From Brienomyrus brachyistius (lineage: Eukaryota; Chordata; Actinopteri; Osteoglossiformes; Mormyridae): DNA of 64,000 nt. Shown here in pieces: positions 54,601 to 63,049 of the stretch. Both the position numbers and the translations under genes were made by a program. The stretch is from contig NW_026042840.1 in NCBI RefSeq assembly GCF_023856365.1, positions 1 through 64,000 of the forward strand, in the 5' to 3' direction. The notes beneath the pieces were generated by a model. The model searched no databases and was not told where the DNA came from. It saw only the letters and a program-made list of their open reading frames with translations. Every line of letters begins with the position of its first letter. Within the stretch, counting starts at the first letter, position 1.

Positions 54601-57571
54601 GGGCGCAAGAGAGGGAAGTGAGATTCTTATCTAAGTAGGCAGCTGTTAACCACCTACTTAGAGTACAATAGCTAAGAGTATGTGGCTAGAAGATAAGAAA
54701 TAACGTATACATATATATTTACACTCATTGCTGATCATACAGAAATGATTAACAACTGTTTCTTCAACCTAACAGTCCCAAACACTTTTCCTGCATCAAA
54801 AGTCAAACTAGTCCCTATTCCTGCCATGAAAGGTTCACATAATGTCACCGATACCTGAACCAACCATGTTTATCAGAGGATGCCAACCCTTTGGCTGCAG
54901 CTTTCTCTGCACACGCTGAGAGAGTCTTCAGTGTAGCAGGAAAAGATTTCAGGCCAGAAGATTGCAAATTAAATCATGAAACCTTTGAAGATATTATGCT
55001 GAATAAATGTAATAATAATGAAAAATTAGCAATGTGTATTGGAATAAAGCATAATTGTATTTGCCATGACGTTTTGCTTTTCGCTGTAGTGCTATGGTTG
55101 AACGGAAAAACTTACTTTTGTGTGCATAAGAAAATAAATAGGAGGAACTACGAAACCAAGTAATTCCTTTTACTATGTATACTTTTTCTTTAATGTTAAA
55201 AGATAGACAAACTAGTAATGGGCAAACAGCTCTTCGGCTCTTGAATTAAATTATGCAGGTACTACAGCAAAATGCTCAAAAATACCAAAACACATCAAGA
55301 GCTAAATATGCAAAAACAATAAATACCTTCCTGTGGAAAAGGGGCAACATAAACCAAATGTAAAGTCACGAAAATCATGAAAATATAAAGTACACTTTAC
55401 ACACTTCATTTCTTTGAATTGAAATTAATTATATTCATCTACCTTCATACATTAATACAAGACATTATATGATTATAATGTTTGTTATTATCATATAATT
55501 TTTATTTAGGTATTATGTAGGTGCAGTTAATGTATAGTGTTACCTGATATATACTAATAAGCAGTAATACAATAAAAAGAGAGAAGAATGTCAGCTGTTC
55601 TCCAAGAAGTTACTGATTTCTTGGATGGCTAGAAGAACATCGATTCAGTTCCCAAAAATCTGTAAGAACAATTTTTGAGGATCTGTATTTTCCATTGTTA
55701 TTCTCAAAGGGCTGTCATCATGACTATTTTGCTTTTCAGGTAAAGACTCCAACAGCAGGACTGTGGTACAGCAGCCTGTGTCTGACACATTGCAGCCAGG
55801 AGACTCTGTGAGCCTGCAGTGTACGATAGAGACTGGGAGCTGTGCAGGAGAACACAGTGTTTACTGGTTCAGACATGGATCAGGAGAATCCCTTCCTGGA
55901 GTCATTTACAGCCCTGGAAACAGCAGTGATGAGTGTGAGAAGAGCCCTGAGGCTGGATCTCCTACACGGAGCTGCGTCTACAGCCTCCCCAAGGGGAACC
56001 TCAGCCTCTCCGATGCTGGGACTTACTACTGCGCTGTGGCCATGTGTGGGGAGATGCTGTTTGGGAACGGCACATAGCTGGATATAGATGGTAACACCCA
56101 GTGTGGGGAGATGCTGTTTGGGAACGGCACACAGCTGGATATAGATGGTAGCACCCAGTGTGGAGAGTATATCTGCTTCAAAGTTTTATTTAGCTTATTC
56201 TGCTATTAAGACATTTATTTCTTTTTTTAATGTAATGAATTTTCTAATTTAAGTGCTTAAATTAAATTACACAGATGTTAATTTAATAATTATCCATCCA
56301 TCCATCCATTTTCCAAACCGCTTATCCTATTGGGTCGCGGGGGGTCCGGAGCCTAATTTAATAATTATTTCAAATATTAATATCCATCCATCCATCCATT
56401 TTCCAAACCGCTTATCCTATTGGGTCGCGGGGGGTCCGGAGCCTAATTTAATAATTATTTCAAATATTAATATAAATTGTTAAAATACAAAATACTAGAA
56501 GTTCATGTTAAAAATGGACTATTTACAAAACAACTGCTGTAATGTGTTATCGATTTGATCTTTAACTAATGTAATGTAAGCAAATGGGAAATGTGTCTCT
56601 ATATCATTATGCTGAAATCTATCTCTTTGTTACAGGCTTTCAGAAGCTGCTGGATCCTCTTCACTCTGGCTTGCTGATAGTTTTATCTTGCAGCATTATT
56701 CTGAACGTTGCTCTCATTTGTATAAGATGTAAACTGACCTGTACACACTGTGCAGGTACGCTGCCCGGCTTTATGCACTCAGAAGGACAAAATGTAGATT
56801 TTAACAAATTATAGAAATATAAAATTGTTTTATGATAGATAACATTTTCATATTAAAACCACTCTTGCAGGTAATACAGTTTTAAAATCCATTATTAAAT
56901 CTCACCTTATTTATATAAACCTTTTTGTACTGTAAGATTTACATTTTTGTATTATATCTTTCATATTTTGCAAAATCTATTGAAATATACATGTTGCAAT
57001 AAGTTGCATATCAATAACTTTTATTACCAAGATCTCCTTTATAGCAATTTTATTATATATGATATATGAGAACAAATGACACGTATCCAAACATGCACAC
57101 TTAAATTGACAGAAGTCATTTTTACTTTCATTTTTGAGACAAAAAGGATGTTGATTGCTTGAAAATTCGGAATGTTATCTGACCACGGTATGATACCGTG
57201 CGAAATTAAATAATATATTGATGTGTTATATATTTTAAACAGATGAAAAGAACAGTGATATATCAAAAGTGGAATGGTCACGCAAGCAAGTATGTAATAA
57301 ATATTTCAAATTACAAATCGTCAGTAAAACAAATGAACCTCAGACTGATTTCCATCCTGGGATCAGCATTTTAAGTGCTATTTGTGAAAATAGGTAATAG
57401 CAAACCGATTTGATCCATCCAATTCTGCCATCTTTGTCTCCACAGTGCCATGACGAGGACACACTGAATTACGCTGCCCTGAACCTTAAGAAGCCAAAAC
57501 CCAGGAGACAGAAGAAAGACGGGAATAATGACACTCTGTATTCTGACCTCCGCTACAGAGATTATGAATAA
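45635..57571 (+). CDS. nitr: Novel immune-type receptor (NITR) gene, six coding exons, disrupted
   Basis: Exons by splice sites and phase: 45635-45668 signal peptide start ([11 protein letters not shown]); 45837-46184 V domain; 55740-56090 I-type domain; 56636-56755 transmembrane; 57243-57289 juxtamembrane; 57446-57571 tail ending in TAA. All phases fit (1,1,1,1,0). The order V, I, TM, tail and the J-like FGNGT motif in both Ig exons are the hallmarks of NITRs, fish leukocyte receptors of the innate type. The tail has LNYAAL (fits the ITIM consensus) and TLYSDL (ITIM/ITSM-like), predicting inhibitory signalling through SH2 phosphatases. Intron 2 is about 9.5 kb because of an antisense retrovirus. 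The I exon contains a TAG stop at 56075-56077, so as read the product lacks the TM and tail. It could be a pseudogene, a secreted form, or a sequence error. AATAAA at 57567-57572 overlaps the stop. Confidence 0.85.
45837..46184 (+). CDS. nitr: NITR exon 2: V domain with J-like end
   Basis: Acceptor 'ctgtttttgcag', donor 'acag|gtaaat'. The first disulfide Cys lies in 'VTLTC' and the second in 'AVYYCA', with the preceding 'PSDSA' turn. The J-like motif is TFGNGT near the end. The canonical core Trp after the first Cys is replaced by Leu in 'VTLFKQ' (codon TTG where TGG is expected). Extra Cys two residues after the first ('CFC'). The reading frame is fully open. Confidence 0.9.
46185..47115 (+). 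other. NITR intron 2, left part
   Basis: AT-rich sequence with an (ATT)n microsatellite near 46358-46382. From about 46627 ('agggatgtgcacc') it resembles a fish hAT-type non-autonomous repeat. The retrovirus is inserted at 47120. Confidence 0.5.
47121..47459 (-). repeat. ERV 3' LTR (339 bp)
   Basis: On the minus strand it starts TGTTAGGTTG and ends CCCCAACA. It contains a combined TATA / poly(A)-like 'ctataaataaag' (47262-47275). Purine-rich 'aggagggac' directly upstream on the minus strand (47460-47470) is the likely polypurine tract. Confidence 0.93.
47637..47831 (-). pseudogene. env: ERV env, transmembrane-anchor remnant
   Basis: The open frame begins with a long hydrophobic stretch ([12 protein letters not shown]) with a double Cys at its inner edge, then a short cytoplasmic tail. 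This is the pattern of the membrane anchor and tail of a retroviral TM subunit. The frame differs from that of the upstream env piece, and the two pieces meet at about 47831, where most of env is missing. Confidence 0.6.
47831..48154 (-). pseudogene. env: ERV env, N-terminal remnant
   Basis: 107 codons. Residues about 8-28 are hydrophobic ([14 protein letters not shown]), like a leader peptide. A Trp-rich segment follows, then a glycosylation site with a CxxC pair ('NVTNCYVC'), typical of the start of a surface subunit. It stops after residue 107. The frame starts about 90 bp after the integrase stop. Confidence 0.6.
48246..49277 (-). pseudogene. pol: ERV integrase
   Basis: 343 open codons in the same frame as RT, separated from it by TAA at 49287-49289. 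The N-terminal zinc-binding part has HGNTH and CRTCLIC (HHCC type). The catalytic core has the first Asp in 'VHMDFIEL', the second in 'IRSDNGTHF' and the Glu in '[10 protein letters not shown]', all present. The C-terminal domain has WDGPYQV (GPY/F type). The domain itself looks complete; only the upstream stop separates it from the polyprotein. Confidence 0.92.
49287..51302 (-). pseudogene. pol: ERV reverse transcriptase and RNase H
   Basis: About 671 open codons. The RT palm motif is [10 protein letters not shown], preceded by 'LPQGFSESP' and 'WRMVQDLR'. The connection is followed by RNase H with catalytic acidic residues in 'VYVDGSAS', 'AELYAV' and 'IYTDSQYV', and a later '[11 protein letters not shown]'. 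The frame is shared with protease upstream (TGA at 51363-51365 between them) and integrase downstream (TAA at 49287-49289). The stretch between the upstream stop and this frame is open. Confidence 0.93.
51363..52325 (-). pseudogene. pro: ERV protease and linker
   Basis: About 320 codons in the gag and pol frame. The aspartic protease active site is CDTGACRT and the flap-distal motif is NLLGRDL. About 170 residues of unassigned sequence follow before the TGA at 51363. The gag terminator TGA at 52374-52376 lies just upstream in the same frame, as in gamma/epsilon-type retroviruses that read through a stop. Confidence 0.85.
52374..52661 (-). pseudogene. gag: ERV gag, nucleocapsid part
   Basis: Basic Gly/Arg-rich segment (GRGRGRG) followed by one zinc knuckle [14 protein letters not shown] (CCHC). 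Same frame as capsid, from which it is separated by a single TAA at 52662-52664. It ends at TGA 52374-52376. Confidence 0.85.
52662..53844 (-). pseudogene. gag: ERV gag, matrix and capsid parts
   Basis: A Met-Gly start (potential myristoylation) at 53844 reads in another frame for about 40 codons and ends near 53727. The capsid frame is open from 53759 to the TAA at 52662-52664. A one-base difference in the homopolymer run at about 53736-53742 would account for the switch. The capsid part has the Trp/Pro-rich start ('RPWTAEDR') and a helix run ('[17 protein letters not shown]') typical of gamma-like Gag. Confidence 0.8.
54148..54219 (-). repeat. 36-bp tandem repeat in the ERV leader
   Basis: Two copies of a unit beginning 'cttggccacctact' (plus strand, 54148 and 54184) with two or three differences, in the untranslated leader between the primer-binding site and gag. 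Confidence 0.85.
54411..54428 (-). promoter_or_regulatory. ERV primer-binding site, tRNA-Tyr type
   Basis: The plus strand reads 'atccggctcgaaggacca', which matches the 3' end of vertebrate tRNA-Tyr including CCA. The minus strand is therefore the 18-nt binding site, seven bases downstream of the 5' LTR end. Confidence 0.85.
54436..54774 (-). repeat. ERV 5' LTR (339 bp)
   Basis: By eye no difference from 47121-47459. It would drive transcription on the minus strand, against the NITR gene. Confidence 0.93.
54880..55165 (+). pseudogene. hAT transposase C-terminal remnant in NITR intron
   Basis: Encodes '[19 protein letters not shown]', the hAT dimerisation motif, followed by '[10 protein letters not shown]'. 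The frame is short and has no start. Together with the hAT-like sequence at 46627 it suggests the retrovirus landed in an older hAT copy. Confidence 0.65.
55166..55739 (+). other. NITR intron 2, right part
   Basis: AT-rich sequence without further genes, ending in the acceptor 'tgcttttcag' at 55739. Confidence 0.6.
55740..56090 (+). CDS. nitr: NITR exon 3: I-type Ig domain with premature stop
   Basis: Cys pair in 'SLQCTI' and 'TYYCAV', core Trp in 'VYWFRH', and additional Cys residues ('GSCAG', 'ECEKS', 'RSCVY', 'AMCGE') as in NITR I domains. The J-like FGNGT is followed at once by TAG (56075-56077), five codons before the donor 'atg|gtaaca'. In the tandem copy downstream the same codon is CAG, so a C-to-T change explains the stop. 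Confidence 0.88.
56044..56157 (+). repeat. 57-bp tandem duplication across the J-like end and splice donor
   Basis: 56044-56100 and 56101-56157 are the same except for two positions: the stop-creating T/C and an A/G inside the donor region ('gtaaca' against 'gtagca'). Each unit has its own potential donor. Confidence 0.95.
56291..56470. repeat. 90-bp tandem duplication containing a SINE tail
   Basis: Two near-identical 90-bp units, each starting with 'atccatccatccattttcc', hold only the last 60 bp or so of the window's SINE in reverse orientation plus AT-rich DNA. Located in NITR intron 3. Confidence 0.9.
56636..56755 (+). CDS. nitr: NITR exon 4: transmembrane segment
   Basis: Acceptor 'tttgttacag', donor 'gcag|gtacgc'. 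Encodes a short linker and one hydrophobic helix '[19 protein letters not shown]' followed by Arg/Lys. There is no charged residue within the helix, which fits an inhibitory rather than an adaptor-paired NITR. Confidence 0.88.
57446..57571 (+). CDS. nitr: NITR exon 6: cytoplasmic tail with ITIM
   Basis: Acceptor 'tgtctccacag'. 41 residues ending at TAA. LNYAAL fits the ITIM consensus and TLYSDL is a second Tyr motif. A Lys/Arg-rich stretch separates them. The short exon at 57243-57289 supplies the preceding juxtamembrane residues. Confidence 0.9.
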   Translation, partial: CHDEDTLNYAALNLKKPKPRRQKKDGNNDTLYSDLRYRDYE

Positions 57572-58812
57572 AGATGCTTCTCATTCATGTCAGTCACACA
57601 GAGTGTTCAGGGTGTAGCTTTAATAATGTTCAGAGGAGGGCAGGGGAGCCAGTGCTTCTGAGACTGAATCACGGGATTTTACGGAGCACCGGTGCTGAGT
57701 TTGGTGTCAGTGTGTTTGGGGCGCATTTTTACTGGAAGTGCAAATGTTCAAGCCAGACTGGGGGCTGAGGGAGGGGGAGAGGGGAGCCACAGAGATTATT
57801 TCTTCATGGCATGGGGGGGAATAAGCGGCTTTAATGTTGTGGAAAGGCTGAGTTGCTGCAATCAGTTCTTTGATGTCACACATGCTTACTTGTCTCCCTT
57901 GTGTACCATGCTGAATGGTTTGGGGCAAACGCACAGGGACTGATCGATTATATTAAACAGATGAAAGAAACTGAATGAAAATTTCAAGTGTTCTTAAATT
58001 ACGTTTTTCATTTAATTGTGTGTTCTGGATGTATTTTTGAGTATATACATGTACCTGTATATGTACCTGTATATATACCTGTGTCGTTAATAACGATGTG
58101 GATAATTAAGAAAGAGGAGTTTTGTTTCTTGCTCCCTGTCTTGTTACTTGGCTCACAAACATACACACACATAGACACACACACAAACATACACAGACAC
58201 ACAAACACACACACACACATACGGGTTTTTAAGTCTTAAGAGGACTTTGCCTCCCAAACCAGTTGAAACATGGTTTTAGGGGACCCACCTTTCCCTTTGC
58301 TCTAGAGAAGTGCTGTAAACATCAAAAAAATTATTTTGCTTTGCACAACACAAATATCACTTCATATTAATTCTAAAGTAAATGAAGCTCTTTACATTAC
58401 CACCTGACACTATGGTAGCATATGGGAACCTCCCAAGAAACTCCCTCCTACGACGAGAACATTGTTTGTGAGGTCATACATGATTTTCCAGGACATCAAA
58501 TGAACACACACACAAACATGTCCATTCACTGTGCTAGAAGGTCAGTGATGTTTTATTGGACCTCGAATATGCACAAAAACAAAAATGACTTTTTTCCTGA
58601 TTAATGAAATGCAGATTACTTATGCACAAGTACTAACGTGAAATTAAAATATTAATATTAAAATAATTAATTTTTTATTATAACTTGTAACAAAAGACTT
58701 TCTGCAACTTAAGAGTGCATGACACGAGGGCAAATTCTTTACTCCCCAAAAATTAGAAATAAACAATATTTTTCTCCTTGGCATTTTTGCCTCTATAGAA
58801 AATAATATATAT
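57572..58812. other. Intergenic, between convergent genes
   Basis: Contains a CA-rich microsatellite at about 58146-58218. A TTTATT at about 58672 is a poly(A) signal read on the minus strand for the next gene. No further exon is recognised. Confidence 0.5.
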
Positions 58813-61800
58813 TCAATTAGACATGGTTTTCCTTTTTAGTGTGATCCCTCTATTTCTAACAAAATCTCTTATATTTTGTACAGTGCGCCCTGCCAGAACA
58901 GGGTCCTCAGCTGACTTGCACTGCTGACACTCTGCCATTGTTGCCAGTTTTCCTTTGGTTATATGATCTTTAAAATGTTTCAATACAGCTGTCACCTCCT
59001 GTTTTGACCACTGTGTTCGCGACTTCTTCTTTGAGGTTTTAATTGCTGCTGTAAAAACCTGGCCCACTGTCACAGAAAAAAAACAAATCAGTCAGTATTA
59101 TTTAGATGCAAACACATACAAATAACTGAAGTAGTTATACATGAGATTGCTGAGAATGATAATGTTGAGCTGGGATATAATTTACTACAGTTGCATGTGT
59201 AGGGCAGTTCTTTCAGTAAAGAATGCATACAACCTGTATCGAAAAGCTAAATTTGTGTATTAATTACAAAGGATATAAAAATAGTCATTTATGAAGAATG
59301 ACACCAGAATTCCTGTGCTATAATCTGTAGTAATGTTAAACTTAACATTATTCCATTTAATTAGCACACAGACATTTAAAAGTTATGTTATCCAAGGTTT
59401 AGAAAGCTGAGCTTCACAATGGTTTAAAGATGGATTCATACCCAGGTCATACCCAAATTAATTACACATATTAACTGGCTAAATAAGGCAAGAATTCAAC
59501 ACATAGAATATTGCAAATAAGAGAAACAGCATGAATGTCACTACATGAATGTTACTTGATGGGAGACAGAGGGAAATCCAGATTGATCCAGAGTAGCTCT
59601 CCATATGGCTCTTTTTCAGCAAAGGTCCCCCACCACTAAAACTCACTGAGAAAAATGACCTCCCTAGAGACCTGTGACAAAAGTCCTGACTCAGTTGTGT
59701 TGCTTTACTCTTATGATGATTGTACAGACTACAAGGTTTTCTTGCCACTGATCACCTGCCAAAAAATCCCAACATAGATTCACTTCCTAGTAGGGCATGC
59801 CTGAACAAGAACTTGGGCATAGTTAAATTGGTCTTTAATATATAGATGCTGATACCAGCTATAAACCTTGGAGGAAGGATGAGAATCTTACAGACAAGAG
59901 TTCACCACTGCCAGTCTCCATCCTACACGTCACAACTGTTGCATTGTCTTCTCTAGCTATACGAACCCCTTGAGACATCTCCTGTGAGATTCTGGCAGGC
60001 AAACCAAAAACCCAGACCCTTCCTCACTCCTTTACTACAAATGGCTTTGGGGAACACCATTCATGTTGCCACAAGTCCCAAAAGCATCAGAATCTATGGC
60101 AACGTGTAAGATGTGCCACAACGCCAGCCAAATATACCACTTAGCAGTGGACAAACTTATTGTCTCGGTAATCAAGCTTCTTTCCATAAAAAAATCGGAA
60201 TTATACTGAAAGTTACCACTGATGGAATCTGTTGAGCCTCCAGCATTATCTTCTGTAGCTGGCTGAATGCTTTGACTTTCTGTAAGAATATGGAACTGCT
60301 CAGTCAGTATACATGCAAACAATTCTAGTAGAACATGGAAGAAAAATAAACTGAATATGCTGCTAACACTGCAGAATGCATGAAAATACCATTCAGTCTT
60401 GGTGTGCCCAAGGTAGCATCCTCTGTATCACTGTCAGGTTCAGTTCCATCACTGCCATCAGTTAAGTTGATCTCATCTTAAACAAAGAAATCAAATTGAA
60501 CTAAACTGGGACAATGATGCTACAAAACATATTATGCTCATGTTTTAAAAGTATCTGAGGTGCATATAGTTAACCAATCCAGATGAATGTGCTCAGATTT
60601 CACATATTTATCATGAAAAGGACATAGAAGTAGATACTGTACAAAAGCGTACCTTCAATTTCAATTTCATCGAGTGATTTGCCTTGAAAGTTAGGGAGAC
60701 ACCCTTTTTCCATAGCAAGCAGAAGTTTGGATATTTTTGCCAGCTGAGTTGTCGCTTCTGGAAGCCTGTAATACTCACGGTGTACACGAATATCGTGCCC
60801 CAAGAAGTCAGCAACTTGATCTAATTCATTGTTTTTCAAATTAAGAATTTGTGATAGAGTGGCCACGTGTTTGCGCAAATGTGTTGACCTGAGATGTTGT
60901 GGATTTTGAGCACCACACTGAGTTGCATAGAGCCGCAAGCAATCTTGACCTCTGTAATGACTCTGGCATTTGGGTCTAGCAAACAAGAAGCAGTTATCCT
61001 GAACCGCACACTCTGTTCTTTTATTCACCAGAAGTGTTAGGGCATCTACCATATCTGGTGTGAGGAGGACAGCAACCTTTCGACCTCTTTTACCTCTGAT
61101 TTCAACTCTACTAAAATGACTACAGAGTTTCTGCTCAAATTTGGAAAGACCTACTGCAACATCTGCGTGAAGTAGTGTGTTCTCTCTTTCCTGGAAGCTT
61201 TTGAGCTGCATTTTAGATACTTCACCGGCACGCCTACGATTGAAAATAATTACCCTTGCAAGGGTAGCTTTTGCAAGTTCTGCATAACTTTGTGATGATG
61301 ATGTTTTTTTCAGGTTTTCAGATGCTGCATTGGCAGTAGTTTCCAGGTGTTTATGAAGGAGCTGAACATCATGAGTGAAAGGCAGTGTTGACGGTTTATT
61401 GAATTTTGCTTCATTCATTGTGCTTAAAGCCCTGTGTGATATTAGCTCAGACCACTTGGTGGTATATAGCTTGACTTAATTAACTCTTCATCTTCTGCCA
61501 TTAGACCTCTGCAGTGGATGAGCTCGCAGACCTTTTGCAATGTGTGGCCCAATTTCAATGCTAGGCTTGGCCTTTGGTAGTAGTTTTTTTCTTCGTCATG
61601 ACCTGACACTTTCTTCACAGCTTCAATAACATGCTGGAAATTAGCTGGTTTTATAGCTTCCTCAAGGCTGTATATAGAGGACTCACTGCGCAATGTTATC
61701 AAAAACCTCCCAATTTCTCGAAGCTTCTGACGAATATATTCAAACTTGGTAGGGTCATTTCCATGTTTGTTGAAGAATGACTGCGCTAGCTGAAGAATGC

Positions 61801-63049
61801 AGAAGTCATTGCGTACAACAGAAGATATGTCATCTTGCTTCATTGCACTCAAGAGCTTCCAAACTCCTCCAGATATCTGCTGCAAAGATGTAGACTCTGC
61901 CATGGCAGCCAAACCCAACACTCTGGTCCGTCCCTGATGTTCACTTACTGAACCTGGCTTTGAGGAACATCTTCTCACATGTCGCCATAGTTCTTTACGC
62001 CCAAACATTGCTTTGCAGTACATACAATGCACAAACTGTTTTGAATCACAATCTTTGTTTGGCCTTCGTTTTACTTTAAGCAACCCATTTCCTTTCTCTA
62101 ATACATTGGAATTATGCCGATAGTTCCCCTTGTTCCGAATTTTTTCTAGTAGTCTTTTGCGTTCTTTTGAGCGTTTTGGAAATGACAGTGCTTCTGCAAC
62201 TTCAACTTCAGTCAAATGGGTTTTTAAATGACGAGATATTTTTGACTGTGGTTTCCCACAAATGTAACAGTAATTCTTATTTTCAGAACAAGAAATGTCT
62301 GATGATTGAAGACATTTCTCAGCTCCAGCCATGTTACCCTTTGCTCCTGCCACTGATACATCCTTATAATCTCCAGGCAAATCAAGTGCACTAGTACCAC
62401 CTATTATTTCCAACTGCTGTTCACTTGTAGGTGTTTTATGGTCTTTTCTGGGCAAAGAAACACGATCTGATCTATTAATTAAAGCGTCAACTTTTGATGA
62501 TCTTTTGATCTCTGAAAGGCGTTTAACTTGACTGGTGCTTGAAAGTAAATCTGTCCCTTCTGCAGAACTGTCTGACTCATTGTCTGATTCTCCACTTGTC
62601 AACTCCTCCAGACAACAAAATAAATCATCCTCATTTAAACAAGACACTTTCCTGGCCTTCAAATACTGTGAACCTTTGCTTACACCTTCCTGGTTCAACT
62701 TTGTTTTCTGAGATTTGGTGCACTCTGAGGTGGCAACTTTCACGTTCTGTTCATTTGAGGAACATTTGTTTTGGACATTGTTTACATATCCTGCTGCTAA
62801 CTCCACTGAACTGCACGATTCACTGTCTGAGTCTGGGACATATTCCTCATCTGAGAGTGACACTTCCTCATCAGAACTTGAAAATCCTATATCCTAGTAT
62901 CAGAAAAGAGAAAATCACTATGTAGCATTTGTGAAGAGAGATGGTTCATAAGTAAAACTGTAAATATACTGTACTCACCCATGAAAGTGGTTCTTCATCA
63001 TTCTTTTCAAATTTTGCAAAGCAGTTCTTGTGCCAAAATTTAGAGCACA
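58813..63049 (-). CDS. Tyrosine-recombinase (Crypton-type) multi-exon gene, 5' end outside window
   Basis: Minus-strand exons with canonical sites and consistent phase: 63049-62979, 62893-60653, 60476-60390, 60279-60217, 59066-58813 (stop). Exon 1 has a Cys/His/Trp-rich bit ('CSKFWHKNC'). Exon 2 starts acidic (SSSDEE, then SDEEYVPDSDSES), has two finger-like units (CYICG...H, CMYCKAMFG...H), then the recombinase domain. Its Arg is in 'FNRRRAGEV', its HxxR-like box in 'STHLRKHVATL' and the GH...H...YY block in 'FLGHDIRVHREYYRLP', so the catalytic Arg, His and Tyr are all present. Later exons are acidic linkers. The last is a basic helical domain ('RTQWSKQEVTAVLKHF') resembling a Myb/SANT-like or terminal DNA-binding module. 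One frame change near 61440-61475 breaks exon 2. There is no RT nearby, so it is not DIRS. Domesticated gene or mobile Crypton-like element: undecided. Confidence 0.75.
59067..60216 (-). other. Last intron of the recombinase gene
   Basis: Contains an unidentified segment (about 59500-59720) that reads like a repeat ('agagacctgtgacaaaagtc') without ends or duplication that I can define. Confidence 0.4.
61420..62893 (-). CDS. Recombinase gene, large exon, acidic and finger part
   Basis: Open from the acceptor 'gatactag' to the stop at 61442-61444 (codons 'PPSGLS' then stop). The continuation is in the neighbouring frame from before 61418 ('MNEAKFNKPSTLPFT'). That frame is already open upstream of the stop and reads sensibly (Lys-Trp-Ser-Glu), so a single-base indel is more likely than a splice. 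Confidence 0.7.

Larger units (their letters stand above)
47121..54774 (-). mobile_element. Endogenous retrovirus in NITR intron 2, antisense, env-deleted
   Basis: 7654 bp bounded by 339-bp LTRs that I read as identical. The 5-bp direct repeat GTCCC flanks both ends (47116-47120, 54775-54779). Order on the minus strand: 5' LTR, tRNA-Tyr-type primer-binding site, leader with a 36-bp tandem repeat, gag, protease, reverse transcriptase/RNase H, integrase, env remnants, polypurine tract, 3' LTR. The YVDD polymerase motif, GPY/F-containing integrase and single-frame gag-pro-pol suggest a gamma/epsilon-like lineage (inference). Four in-frame stops, a gag frameshift and an env deletion make this copy defective, yet the identical LTRs argue for recent insertion. 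Confidence 0.95.

Noticed and set aside
46185..55739. V and I exons as two separate NITR genes
   Set aside because: Only one signal exon and one TM/tail set are present, phases match across the gap, and most of the gap is the inserted provirus.
58146..58218. CA-rich tract as a CRISPR-like or structured repeat
   Set aside because: Plain (CA)n microsatellite.
61419..61445. Short intron between the two recombinase open frames
   Set aside because: No donor/acceptor pair of usable size; overlapping open frames favour a one-base indel.
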